NCBI RefSeq assembly: GCF_900112085.1
Contig: NZ_FOJY01000006.1
Coordinates: 126,064-188,962 of the forward strand
Origin: Acetitomaculum ruminis DSM 5522
GTDB taxonomy: Bacteria; Bacillota; Clostridia; Lachnospirales; Lachnospiraceae
Length of the DNA: 62,899 nt
Direction: 5' to 3'
The position numbers and the translations under genes were made by a program. Below are positions 34,585 through 42,560 of the stretch, one piece after another (position 1 is the stretch's first letter; each line of letters starts with the position of its first letter). The notes under the pieces were generated by a model. The model did no database searches, had not been told where the DNA came from, and was given only the letters and a program-made list of their open reading frames with translations.

Positions 34585-34686
34585 TATAATATTCTGAAAT
34601 TACCATTGCAGAGGTACACGTTGTGTAAGAAAGATATATATGTTACAATATTATACAACGTGTATTTTGTTTGAGGGTGATAATTC

Positions 34687-34905
34687 ATGGATAATAAAGC
34701 AAAGAAAATAAAAGAACTTCGTGAAAGTACTGGTATGAATAGAAGGGAGTTTTGTGATTATTTTGATATTCCTTATAGAACAGTTACAGAATGGGAACGG
34801 GATATGCGCCATGCACCGGATTATGTTGTAAGACTTTTGGAGTATTACATAAGGATGGAGAAACTTATTAAAAAGGATGATGAGCATTATGGAGAAAGAG
34901 AATAA
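34687..34905 (+). CDS. Small helix-turn-helix protein
   Basis: The 72-residue product is nearly all helix-turn-helix: KIKELRESTGMNRREFCDYF, DIPYRTVTEWERDMRHAP, then a helix YVVRLLEYYIRMEKLI. It is probably a DNA-binding protein of the antitoxin or element-control type. A GAGGGTGATAATTC ribosome region precedes the start. Its end overlaps the following pseudogene by 17 bp, suggesting they were cotranscribed. Confidence 0.8.
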   Translation: MDNKAKKIKELRESTGMNRREFCDYFDIPYRTVTEWERDMRHAPDYVVRLLEYYIRMEKLIKKDDEHYGERE

Positions 34906-35457
34906 AACAAGAAATGTATCTGTAATAAAGGATGCGGACGGAAACAACATTGTCATGATAAATGACATTATTTTTAAGGGAAAGAGAAGCCTAAATTGGG
35001 AAGATGCTGAACAATATCTTAAAGATTATGTTGGGAATTTTATTCAATAGCAGAAGATGGAGAAATTGTGTATATAGGGACAAATCTTCCGGGAGAATAC
35101 TCAGGATCGATTTATACAAAGAAGCTGAAAGGGGCTGTCGCTAAAGCCAAGGCAAACGCTGCGCAGGGGATTCATGAGATGATAGAAATAGCAACCAACG
35201 GAGTATTTGAGGAAAACAGAAAGAAAAAGCACGGACGTGATGCAAAAAATGGTTGGTATAGATACGATACTCGTTTTGGTTTATCAGTCTATGGCGATGA
35301 TGGGGAAATCAGAGGATATAATATATTTCATGCAAGGCTTTTGATCAGACATGCAGGTAGCGGAAAAAAGTATTTGTACGATGTTATGGAAATAAAAAAA
35401 GAAACGAGCAAGTCCTGTCAGGCTGATGCCCTACCCGGTGAAAAACCCATTTCTTAA
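34889..35457 (+). pseudogene. Element-associated conserved protein, frameshifted
   Basis: ATG at 34889 opens a frame (NKTRNVSVIKDADGNNIVMI, WEDAEQYLKDYVGNF) that stops at 35050. The next frame resumes directly as SIAEDGEIVYIGTNLPGEYS and continues with GAVAKAKANAAQGIHEMIEI and NGWYRYDTRFGLSVYGDDGE to 35457. A single-base shift at about 35035-35045, in a T-rich stretch, separates them. Intact relatives are common in clostridial mobile elements, often next to small helix-turn-helix genes. Function unknown. Confidence 0.75.
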
Positions 35458-35516
35458 TTTTCATCTTAAAGAACTTTGTTGTAATTGTCAACAAAAATTT
35501 GGAGGGGTACTATTTT

Positions 35517-35851
35517 ATGAAGACAAAAAAAGCTAAATGTTATATGATATTGAGGATTGCAAGGACGAGGTAAAATACGTCCTTGTTTTCAAATTGTCAC
35601 GTTTTGGAAGAAATGCTGCCGATATACTTAACTCACTCCAGTTAATGCAGGACTATGGTGTAAATCTTATATGTGTCGAGGACGGAATAGACAGCTCAAA
35701 GGAGGCAGGAAAACTTCTGATATCTATTCTGGCTGCTGTTGCAGAGATGGAGCGTGAGAACATCAGGGTTCAGACTATGGCAGGACGTGAACAGAAGGCG
35801 CGTGAGGGAAAATGGAATGGCGGCTTTGCTCCATATGGATATAAACTTGAA
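35517..35851 (+). pseudogene. Large serine recombinase remnant 2, cut by the 158-bp repeat
   Basis: It starts with ATG at 35517 (KTKKAKCY after GGAGGGG), but an internal deletion removes the catalytic serine region; the frame resumes as VLVFKLSRFGRNAADILNSL, EDGIDSSKEAGKLLISILAA and EMERENIRVQTMAG, then GGFAPYGYKLE. At that point the 158-bp repeat interrupts the gene after TTGAA. The rest does not continue on the other side of the repeat, so further deletion or rearrangement occurred. It closely parallels remnant 1 at 23307. Confidence 0.88.
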
Positions 35852-36009
35852 CGCAGTGTAAGCAATCCCCCGCTTCAAAAGCGTAAGCTTTAAGCGGGGG
35901 TATAAGCTTACTAGTGTCAGAAGGGGTTAAAACCCCTTCTGACAGGTGGCACAAAGTGCCACTGTGTTCATGAGGAAGTAGCGAAGCGGATTCCGAATGT
36001 CCGCTTTAC
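35852..36009 (+). repeat. Structured 158-bp dispersed repeat, copy 3 (complete)
   Basis: It follows TTGAA (35847-35851) and ends in CTTTAC, exactly 158 bp, like copy 2. I found two base differences from copy 2 (ttaaaacccc for ttaaagcccc, and ctgtgttc for ctgcgttc). The first weakens no stem; the second is outside the stems. It interrupts the recombinase remnant in its GYKLE codons. Confidence 0.9.
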
Positions 36010-36110
36010 TGCGAGCATTAAATAACAGTGTGTTATATATTTGTTTAGTTAGAGCCAAAATCATGGATAGTTTCCCGTTTACGACTGACATTCATGGTGT
36101 TGTCTCCAGA

Positions 36111-36424
36111 CATGTGGAAACGGTATGCTTATTGTCCAAACTTCATGAAGCAAAGCTCATGTCAATGTAAAAGTGGGTATGGATGAGCTTGATCTGACAA
36201 GTGGGGAAACTAAGGCCACATACAAGGAAATTGAGGAATGGGTGCAGGAACACTACGGATTTCATGTAACAAACCTAAATATTGCACAGGTTAAGCAGAA
36301 GCATGGAATTATAGAAAGAGAGAATTACAATAAGCCTAAATCAGAAAACAGCAGACAGCCGGGAACAACACCAGAGAAAGAGAGAGCTATTACTGAGGCA
36401 CTAAAGTTTTTTAAGATGATATAA
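36111..36424 (+). pseudogene. Detached RlmD-like tail module, frameshifted (site C)
   Basis: From CAT at 36111 the sequence encodes HVETVCLLSKLHEAK and then loses frame, hitting TAA at 36168; one base over, it continues HVNVKVGMDELDLTSGETKA and VTNLNIAQVKQKHGIIEREN to KFFKMI. The layout, including the LDLTS...ATYKEI segment, mirrors the tail at 27833, so the two are paralogous ends of separate insertions. A terminator follows, as at site B. The preceding 100 bp (36010-36110) hold nothing I can identify. Confidence 0.7.
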
Positions 36425-36429
36425 GTTTG

Positions 36430-36461
36430 AGGACAGGGATTAGAAATCTTTGTCCTTTTTC
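36430..36461 (+). terminator. Intrinsic terminator after tail module C
   Basis: AGGACA pairs with TGTCCT, with an inner GATT-aga-AATC stem, followed by five T. Confidence 0.7.
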
Positions 36462-36508
36462 TATTATTGAAAAAATGATTGGTAAAGTGGTTCGTACAGA
36501 AATTATTG

Positions 36509-36554
36509 TTGACAAAACTAACAGTATTAGTATAATAAAACTAACATTATTAGT
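36509..36554 (+). promoter_or_regulatory. Promoter with two TetR-type operators
   Basis: TTGACA (36509-36514) and TATAAT (36531-36536) are 16 bp apart. Two near-identical inverted repeats, ACTAACAGTATTAGT (36517-36531) and ACTAACATTATTAGT (36540-36554), lie between and just after them. Binding there would block RNA polymerase, which fits autorepression by the TetR protein encoded 22 bp downstream. Confidence 0.8.
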
Positions 36555-36575
36555 TTATGGAGGATGGGAGTAAAT

Positions 36576-37142
36576 ATGCCAAGAACAGGATTATCTAAGG
36601 AAGAAATAATAGAAAAAGCTGCTACATTAGCAAATGAAAAGGGGTTATCATATTTGAGCGTCACAACGCTTTCTGAATATTTAGGAATCAGAAAACCGTC
36701 TCTCTATAATCATGTAAAGTCAATAGATGATTTGCACTATAAGCTTATGATCTATGGTTGGAAGACGGTTTCGGATGAGATAGTTGCAGGAATTGATTCA
36801 ACCAGTCCAAAAGAAAAACTCAAAAATTATGGCATAGCATTTTACAGATTTTCTATGGAGAATCCGGGTGTATTTGAGGCGATGCTTTGGTATAACAAAT
36901 ACTCTGATGAAACTTTACATGAAGTTACAGAGGGCTTGTATTCATTCTTCTTTGAACAAACAGATAGTCTTGGTATAGATAGAGAGGTGGCAAATCATTT
37001 GCTTAGAACTTACAGAGCTTTTCTTGAAGGATTTATCATGCTACAGATCCATAATTCTTTTGGCAATCCGATTTCTATTGATGAAAGCTTCGAGATATCT
37101 ATGAATGTATTGATATCTGGTATGGAGCAGTATAGGAGATGA
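36576..37142 (+). CDS. TetR/AcrR-family regulator with WHG-type C-terminus
   Basis: About 188 residues from the ATG at 36576; the ATG at 36564 directly abuts GGAGG and is less likely. The helix-turn-helix spans SYLSVTTLSEYLGIRKPSLY NHVKS (residues 20-48, split here by a space). The C-terminal ligand domain (FYRFSMENPGVFEAMLWYNK; LLRTYRAFLEGFIMLQI) matches the WHG group. It probably represses its own promoter through the twin operators. No transporter lies immediately downstream that would be an obvious target. Confidence 0.92.
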   Translation: MPRTGLSKEEIIEKAATLANEKGLSYLSVTTLSEYLGIRKPSLYNHVKSIDDLHYKLMIYGWKTVSDEIVAGIDSTSPKEKLKNYGIAFYRFSMENPGVFEAMLWYNKYSDETLHEVTEGLYSFFFEQTDSLGIDREVANHLLRTYRAFLEGFIMLQIHNSFGNPISIDESFEISMNVLISGMEQYRR

Positions 37143-37238
37143 CTATTGTTAGCTGGGATATGAATATGAGCATGAATATACGGCATATGAGGTGTCGAGC
37201 GAGGAAATTGCTGCTTGGCAGAAGTGTTGGAGGAACAA

Positions 37239-37460
37239 ATGAGTAAATATGATTCTCTGTGGAAATGGATACAGAAAAACGGCGATGATAAATTCAGCCT
37301 GACTTATGCTGAGATTGAAAAGATTGCCGGACTTCCAATAGATCATTCTTTTTTGACATATAAAAAAGAATTGCCGGAGTATGGCTATAAGGTCGGAAAA
37401 ATCTCTATGAAAGAACAGAAGATCATGTTTGAGAAAATAGTGGAGACCGAGAACAGATGA
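37239..37460 (+). CDS. Small winged-helix-like hypothetical protein
   Basis: A 73-residue frame from the ATG at 37239, six bases after GGAGG: SKYDSLWKWIQKNGDDKFSL, then TYAEIEKIAGLPIDHSFLTY and GYKVGKISM. The pattern matches a widespread small clostridial protein with a DUF7662-like helical/wing layout, as I recall it. In the sequence just before it, a frame YEVSSEEIAAWQK appears to run into it with a shift, so it may be the end of a once longer protein. Confidence 0.65.
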   Translation: MSKYDSLWKWIQKNGDDKFSLTYAEIEKIAGLPIDHSFLTYKKELPEYGYKVGKISMKEQKIMFEKIVETENR

Positions 37461-37563
37461 AGGAATTAAAAACAGAAAGAATTTACCTGGTATTCTGATC
37501 CTGAAGATGATACTTCTTTTATAATAACAAAAACTCTTTGAACAGCCAGGGAAGGATGTAAGT

Positions 37564-38105
37564 ATGAAAAAACTCTATGAGAAAAATGAGATATTATTTG
37601 CTGTGATAGGTATTGTTTTATACTGCGTTGTGATGACTACATTAAAAGGAAATTATGGATACCAGAGCATAATTATGCTACTCGGAATTAGCGTATTTGC
37701 CATATGTATAAGCCTTTTCGTAAAAGAGAATCATCTTGAGACAAAATGCGGTATCTCTTCATGGCCGGGAAATACAAAAAAAATATTTGTACTTTATTCC
37801 TATGTGGATACTGGTAACAGGTAATCTTTGCAGTTTCCTGGGGATTTATCCTTACTATGGTGTTTTATAAGAGTGGGAGTCTTCTTCCATGCATAATAAC
37901 CCATTCAATGATAGATGCTTTTTCAATGTTTGGGGCTGACAATGCAGTTGTGGACCAGATTTATGTCGTGACTACCATTGTTGTTGCGATTGTTTACTGT
38001 ATATATCTGGGAAGAATAAAAGAGGATGCCATTAAAAATGAGAACGGTTCTATTCCAGACAGTGGGATCCATACTGATATTGGCGATAAGGGTGGAGACA
38101 AATGA
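37564..38105 (+). pseudogene. CPBP-type intramembrane protease, deleted and frameshifted
   Basis: The N-terminal part (37564-37824) has two membrane helices (ILFAVIGIVLYCVVMTTL; QSIIMLLGISVFAICISLFV). The C-terminal part (37857-38105, other frame) has KSGSLLPCIITHSMIDAFSM and a final membrane helix, matching the HxxxD-type end of CPBP proteases. The central EExxxR catalytic segment is missing and the frame shifts near 37820-37855. It is a non-functional remnant ending at the rsgA start. Confidence 0.75.
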
Positions 38106-39085
38106 ATAATACAAATGGAGAACTTTTTAAAGGCAGAATATCTGCGATACACAAGAACAATTATACAATTAGATACGAAGGAAAGGATATCCCTGCCAGA
38201 CTCAAAGGGAGCTTTTATGACTTAATGACAGATTGGTTTCCTGTAGTGGGTGATTATGTTTCTTTTGAATACAACCCAATCGGAGATTCTTTGATCGTAT
38301 CAGTGCTTGAGTGTTCTGGCCTTTTGCAGCGCCCTGATCAGGCGAAGACCGGAGTTATGCAGTACATGGTAGCTAACGTGGATTATACCTTTATTGTGAC
38401 GTCGCTTAATGAAGACTATAGCTATAATCGAATAGCTCGATATGTGAGTGTTGTTCTTCAGGGGCATTCTATTCCGGTGGTGGTTTTGACAAAAGCAGAT
38501 CTATGTAGTAACTATGGCAGATATATAAGAGAGGTGGAGAGCATATCTGATAAGGTTAGGGCTCATGCAATTTCAGCACTTTATGGGATAGGAGTCGATG
38601 AACTACAGGAATATATGAGACCAGGTATTACTATCTGCCTAATGGGATCTTCCGGGTCTGGAAAGTCAACACTTTTAAATGCTTTTGCTGGTGAAGAGAT
38701 AATGAGAACTTCCAGCGTCAGAGAGTCAGATTCCACAGGGAGACATACCACTACCTACAGACAGCTAATTGAACTTAATAACGGCGTATCCATAATTGAC
38801 ACACCAGGCATGAGAGAAATTGGCATGGCAAATACGCAGCTGGGAATTGATAATACCTTTTCGGATATAGCCAAGTTGGAAAAACAATGTAAATTTAGTG
38901 ATTGCCAGCATGACACGGAGCCAGGCTGTGCTGTGAAAGCCGCAATAGAAAGTGGTGATCTTTCTGTGGACAGATACATCCTGTACAAGTCACTAAGCTC
39001 TGAGAACACAAGGAATTATGCCAAGAAAAAAGAAATATCAAAATGGGCTAAGGCTGCAAAGAAAATAAAAAGAGATAGTTTTTGA
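38102..39085 (+). CDS. rsgA: Ribosome small-subunit-dependent GTPase A
   Basis: The 327-residue protein is a circularly permuted GTPase: an N-terminal OB domain, G4 motif VVLTKADL near residue 123, then G1 GSSGSGKSTLLNAF near 182, G3 DTPGMREIG near 231 and a C-terminal zinc-binding stretch with CKFSDCQHDTEPGC near 262. RsgA matures 30S subunits. It sits inside the island, so it may be a second, imported copy; many clostridia keep a core copy elsewhere. It overlaps the CPBP remnant by 4 bp. Confidence 0.93.
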   Translation: MNNTNGELFKGRISAIHKNNYTIRYEGKDIPARLKGSFYDLMTDWFPVVGDYVSFEYNPIGDSLIVSVLECSGLLQRPDQAKTGVMQYMVANVDYTFIVTSLNEDYSYNRIARYVSVVLQGHSIPVVVLTKADLCSNYGRYIREVESISDKVRAHAISALYGIGVDELQEYMRPGITICLMGSSGSGKSTLLNAFAGEEIMRTSSVRESDSTGRHTTTYRQLIELNNGVSIIDTPGMREIGMANTQLGIDNTFSDIAKLEKQCKFSDCQHDTEPGCAVKAAIESGDLSVDRYILYKSLSSENTRNYAKKKEISKWAKAAKKIKRDSF

Positions 39086-39287
39086 CATTATAAAGGAATT
39101 TCAGCGCGGAGGCGGGTATGGGTGAAATTAATAACCTGCTAATTTGTGACATTGCACAAATCCAGTATCTATGCTGATGACACGAAGCGTATCGCCCATG
39201 TGACGGCGGGATTCTTTCTGTTTTTCATATCCTTTGATACTTTGAAATCAGCCGGAAGGAAATTTTTCAAGGAAAGGAATTAGAAAA

Positions 39288-39998
39288 ATGAGAAACAGAA
39301 AAACTTGCTTTTTAACAGGAGTCACTTTTATAGCATTGTTTGCATTATTAACCTTGCTTATTATGACAATTGATGTTAGGCCCGTCGGTCAAAATGGAAC
39401 AAATATTGGATTTGCAACATTCAATACCGGATTTCATGCGTTGACTGGAGCCAACATGACACTGTATACCATCACAGACTGGCTTGGGCTGGTACCTATT
39501 TTTATCTGCATGATATTTGGTGGTGTTGGGTTACTTCAGCTGATTAAGAGAAAGAGCCTGTTTAAGGTGGATAAGGATATTATCATTCTCGGAATCTACT
39601 ACATTATTGTCATCATGGCTTACCTTATATTTGAGATGATACCAGTGGGCTACAGGCCTATACCTATTGAAGGGGTCATGGAGGCATCGTATCCATCTTC
39701 TACAACGCTGCTGGTACTTAGTGTGATGCCGACACTGGTGGAACAAGCTGGCAGAAGGCTAAGTGATGATCTGATAAATAAACTGATCACTATTTTTGCA
39801 GTATTGTTTTCACTATTTATGGTAATAGGAAGACTTATTTCAGGAGTCCACTGGTTTACTGATATCGTGGGCTCGGTACTTTTAAGCATCGGCTTGTATT
39901 ATCTGTATAAGGGATGTGTTCTGTCATGCAGAAAAAGAGGCATAAGAGGAGATGGCAGCTATGGAGTTTGGCGAAAAAGTGTTGGAACTGAGAAATAG
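39288..39998 (+). CDS. PAP2-family membrane protein
   Basis: The 236-residue protein has five to six membrane helices. PAP2 motifs: GYRPI near residue 121 (motif 1 RP), YPSSTT near 136 in the place of motif 2 PSGH, and GRLISGVHWFTDIVG near 186 (motif 3 with His and Asp). The motif-2 His is absent, so phosphatase activity is uncertain. The 200 bp before it (39086-39287) contain only an unrecognised open stretch ending HVTAGFFLFFISFDTLKS. It overlaps the next gene. Confidence 0.8.
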   Translation: MRNRKTCFLTGVTFIALFALLTLLIMTIDVRPVGQNGTNIGFATFNTGFHALTGANMTLYTITDWLGLVPIFICMIFGGVGLLQLIKRKSLFKVDKDIIILGIYYIIVIMAYLIFEMIPVGYRPIPIEGVMEASYPSSTTLLVLSVMPTLVEQAGRRLSDDLINKLITIFAVLFSLFMVIGRLISGVHWFTDIVGSVLLSIGLYYLYKGCVLSCRKRGIRGDGSYGVWRKSVGTEK

Positions 39999-40572
39999 CA
40001 AAGGGATGACCCAGGAGGAACTGGCAGAAGCTTTGTTTGTTTCAAGGACAGCAATCTCAAAATGGGAATCTGGCAGAGGCTATCCAAGCATTGATTCGCT
40101 AAAAGAGATATCAAAGTTCTTTTCTGTATCCATAGATGAGCTTCTATCCAGTGAAAAACTGGTGACTATAGCTGAAAAAGAAAACAGGGCAAATATTCGC
40201 AAGGTACTGGATTATCTTCTTGGGCTAAATGACCTGCTGGCGTGTGGGCTGATATTCCTTCCGCTTTTCCCGCACCCGATAGAAAAGATGGTTTACGCAG
40301 TGAGTCTTATCGAATACAGCGATGTTTCGACTACTATAAAGCTGATTTACTGGATATTGTTTGCATCCCTTGTGGTAATCGGAGCTGTAATAGTGGTTTT
40401 AAACCATTTTAAGTGTGAAAAGATAAAGAGGGGAATGATCATCTTATCCATGGGAATCAGCATAGTCACCGTGCTTGTCCTTGCTATTACCAGGGCAGCG
40501 TATGCTACATCTGTAGCTTTTATTCTGATGACCATAAAAGGATTATTGCTACTTAAACGAGAAAAGACATAA
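39961..40572 (+). CDS. XRE-family regulator with membrane C-terminus
   Basis: About 203 residues. The helix-turn-helix is KVLELRNSKGMTQEELAEAL, FVSRTAISKWESGRGYPSID; residues 80-200 have several hydrophobic helices (LIYWILFASLVVIGAVIVVL; GMIILSMGISIVTVLVLAI). I choose the ATG at 39961 because the ATG at 39952 lies right on the GAGGAG ribosome site. It overlaps the PAP2 gene end by 38 bp, suggesting cotranscription. Confidence 0.88.
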   Translation: MEFGEKVLELRNSKGMTQEELAEALFVSRTAISKWESGRGYPSIDSLKEISKFFSVSIDELLSSEKLVTIAEKENRANIRKVLDYLLGLNDLLACGLIFLPLFPHPIEKMVYAVSLIEYSDVSTTIKLIYWILFASLVVIGAVIVVLNHFKCEKIKRGMIILSMGISIVTVLVLAITRAAYATSVAFILMTIKGLLLLKREKT

Positions 40573-40591
40573 GTTTATAGGAGATTAAGAA

Positions 40592-41122
40592 ATGAATTCA
40601 AATGATTATGCAATACGACTTGAGAGAAAAGATGAATACAGAGAAGTTGAAAACCTTGTAAGGGAGTCCTTCTGGAACGTGTATCGCCCGAGATGCAGTG
40701 AGCATTATGTGATTCATGTCCTTAGGGAGGATCCTGCTTTTGTAAAAGAACTTGATTTTGTCATGGAAAAGAATGGGAAACTTATAGGGCAGAACATTTT
40801 TATGAAGACGATAATTGAGGTAGATGATGGCAGGACTATCAATGTCCTTACCATGGGACCGATCGGTATCGCTCCTGAATTAAAGAGACAGGGATATGGC
40901 AAGGCAATCCTGGACTACTCTCTTGAAAAGGCCACAGATATGGGCTTTGGAGCAGTGCTTTTTGAAGGAAATTTTGGATTCTATGGACACAGCGGCTTTG
41001 ACTATGCCAGCAAGTTCGGAATCAGATACCATGACCTTCCGGAAGATGCTGATGTTGAGGAGTTTGATAAGAATTTTCGGCCAAAGGAAAAGCTTAAGCT
41101 TCCTGGGCAGATTTTTGAGTAA
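40592..41122 (+). CDS. GNAT-family N-acetyltransferase
   Basis: The 176-residue protein has the GNAT fold: IRLERKDEYREVENLVRESF at the N-terminus and the acetyl-CoA binding loop VLTMGPIGIAPELKRQGYGK near residue 83, then FYGHSGFDYASKFGIRY near 131. Relatives act on amines or proteins; the substrate is not predictable. It starts 19 bp after the XRE gene with a GGAG site. Confidence 0.9.
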   Translation: MNSNDYAIRLERKDEYREVENLVRESFWNVYRPRCSEHYVIHVLREDPAFVKELDFVMEKNGKLIGQNIFMKTIIEVDDGRTINVLTMGPIGIAPELKRQGYGKAILDYSLEKATDMGFGAVLFEGNFGFYGHSGFDYASKFGIRYHDLPEDADVEEFDKNFRPKEKLKLPGQIFE

Positions 41123-41143
41123 ACTATAAGGATGATATTGATT

Positions 41144-41415
41144 ATGAGACAGAGAGTCAGAAAAAAGATGCTTTTTGTATCCATGTTTGGGTTCTCTATA
41201 TTCTTCGGACGTGTGTGGTGGGATACATCTGTCCGGCAGGAGGACTTCAAGAATGTGTATTACTGATAAATGACAAACCATCAAAGCAAGGCGGAAGGAA
41301 CAGGATCAAATATGTGATCTGGATTATTTGGATAATGGCGGTCATTGTTACATTTATTCTTGGCAAGGGTAATGTGACGATTAATCCGTTTTATATGACC
41401 GATCACGGGATATAA
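41144..41415 (+). pseudogene. Truncated membrane 4Fe-4S (NapH/YccM-type) protein
   Basis: The frame from 41144 reads RQRVRKKMLFVSMFGFSIFF then GRVWW and stops; the next frame carries YICPAGGLQECVLLINDKPS and IKYVIWIIWIMAVIVTFILG, ending HGI at 41415. The piece retains the cysteine motif context of NapH/YccM-type proteins, but internal deletion, a frameshift and loss of the C-terminus make it non-functional. Confidence 0.75.
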
Positions 41416-41448
41416 AGTTATACTAATAAAACTTATGGAGGAATAACA

Positions 41449-42195
41449 ATGGAATATATTAGAGTTACAAAAGATAATATTGAAGAAGAGCATATTTGTT
41501 GCGCTATTTCCAATAATAAAGATATACAGGTATCATCAAAGAAAGTATGGCTTGCCGACAGGTTTGATGAGGGACTTGTTTTTCTAAAGAGTGCCAAAAG
41601 GGGTAAGTGTTTTATCGAGTACATCCCTGCTGAGAATGCATGGATTCCCATAAGTGCTGATGGATATATGTATATTGATTGCCTGTGGGTGTCCGGATCT
41701 TTCAAAGGGCATGGTTATTCCACGGAGCTTTTGAATGCATGCATCAAAGACAGCAAAACAAAAGATAGAAATGGCCTATGCATTTTGTCATCAGCAAAGA
41801 AAAAGCCCTTCCTTTCCGATTCCAAGTTTCTCAAATATAAAGGGTTTGAAGTATGTGATGAAGCAGATAATGGAATACAGCTTATGTATTTGCCCTTTGA
41901 TGCAAAGGTAGAAAAGCCGATGTTTAAAGAATGCGCCAGACATCCGCATGTAGACGATAAAGGGTATGTTTTGTATTACACAAGCCAGTGCCCTTTTAAT
42001 GCAAAATATGTACCTGTGTTAGAAAAAACAGCAAAGGAAAATAATATACCTTTCAAAGCTATTCATATTGAGAATAAGGAAATAGCCCAAAGCGCCCCAA
42101 CACCTGTAACAACTTATGCATTGTTTTATGACGGAGAATATATTACTAATGAGCAACTAAACGACAAGAAATTTCTCAAAATGACAGGAAGGTAG
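41449..42195 (+). CDS. GNAT acetyltransferase fused to YoaP-like domain
   Basis: The 248-residue protein has an N-terminal GNAT-like domain (WIPISADGYMYIDCLWVSGS; FKGHGYSTELLNACIKDSK) and a C-terminal part with a CPFN motif in YTSQCPFNAKYVPVLEKTAK followed by PVTTYALFYDGEYITNEQL, matching the YoaP-like thioredoxin-fold domain. The combination is known in Firmicutes; the role is unknown. It is the last intact gene of the island. Confidence 0.85.
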   Translation: MEYIRVTKDNIEEEHICCAISNNKDIQVSSKKVWLADRFDEGLVFLKSAKRGKCFIEYIPAENAWIPISADGYMYIDCLWVSGSFKGHGYSTELLNACIKDSKTKDRNGLCILSSAKKKPFLSDSKFLKYKGFEVCDEADNGIQLMYLPFDAKVEKPMFKECARHPHVDDKGYVLYYTSQCPFNAKYVPVLEKTAKENNIPFKAIHIENKEIAQSAPTPVTTYALFYDGEYITNEQLNDKKFLKMTGR

Positions 42196-42314
42196 CAAGA
42201 TTCATTTTGTCAATGCAAAAGGTATTTTAACTGGCAAAAATGGATATTATGGTCTGCTCTGATAATTTTTACAGAGACAGGCCTTTTTTATTCTTTTATA
42301 ACATTTTATCACCG

Positions 42315-42416
42315 GCGTTGACACGGCGAATCATTCAGAATCCGGTCTATTGCGGAAAGATAGCCTATGGAAGAAGGAGACCAGAAAAATTACATTTTTT
42401 ACCATTTGTATTATAG
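42315..42416 (+). pseudogene. Serine recombinase remnant 3
   Basis: A 33-codon frame reads LTRRIIQNPVYCGKIAYGRR then RPEKLH before diverging. The matched part corresponds to remnant 1 LIRRIIQNPVYCGKIAYGRR at about 23990-24060. It probably marks the right limit of the island. The rest of 42196-42560 holds no gene I can support. Confidence 0.7.
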
Positions 42417-42560
42417 ATTTTTCTAGTTTTGTGGATTTACGGAAAAAATATGTCGATATTGAAAATAGTCAGCATTTTCTGGAATTTAGTCGTTTAAAAG
42501 ATAAAATAATATTATTTATACATTGGGAATCGATGAGTGTTATAAAGAGGGAGGTTCCAA

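Larger units (their letters stand above)
21682..42416. mobile_element. Composite, decayed genomic island at the rlmD 3' end
   Basis: The interval is bounded on the left by the rlmD end and on the right by a serine-recombinase fragment at 42315-42416. Inside are two detached RlmD-tail modules (27833, 36111), three serine-recombinase remnants, an ORF6N pseudogene, primase-like remnants and a mosaic of regulators, transporters and small enzymes on one strand. I see at least nine broken genes in it, against none between 1 and 21.7 kb. No intact recombinase, relaxase or coupling protein was found, so it is probably not mobile by itself. The right boundary is an inference. Confidence 0.6.

Noticed and set aside
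36010-36110. Search for the missing 3' part of recombinase remnant 2 after the repeat
   Set aside because: No frame in this stretch continues the recombinase sequence, so the insertion is not a simple clean interruption.
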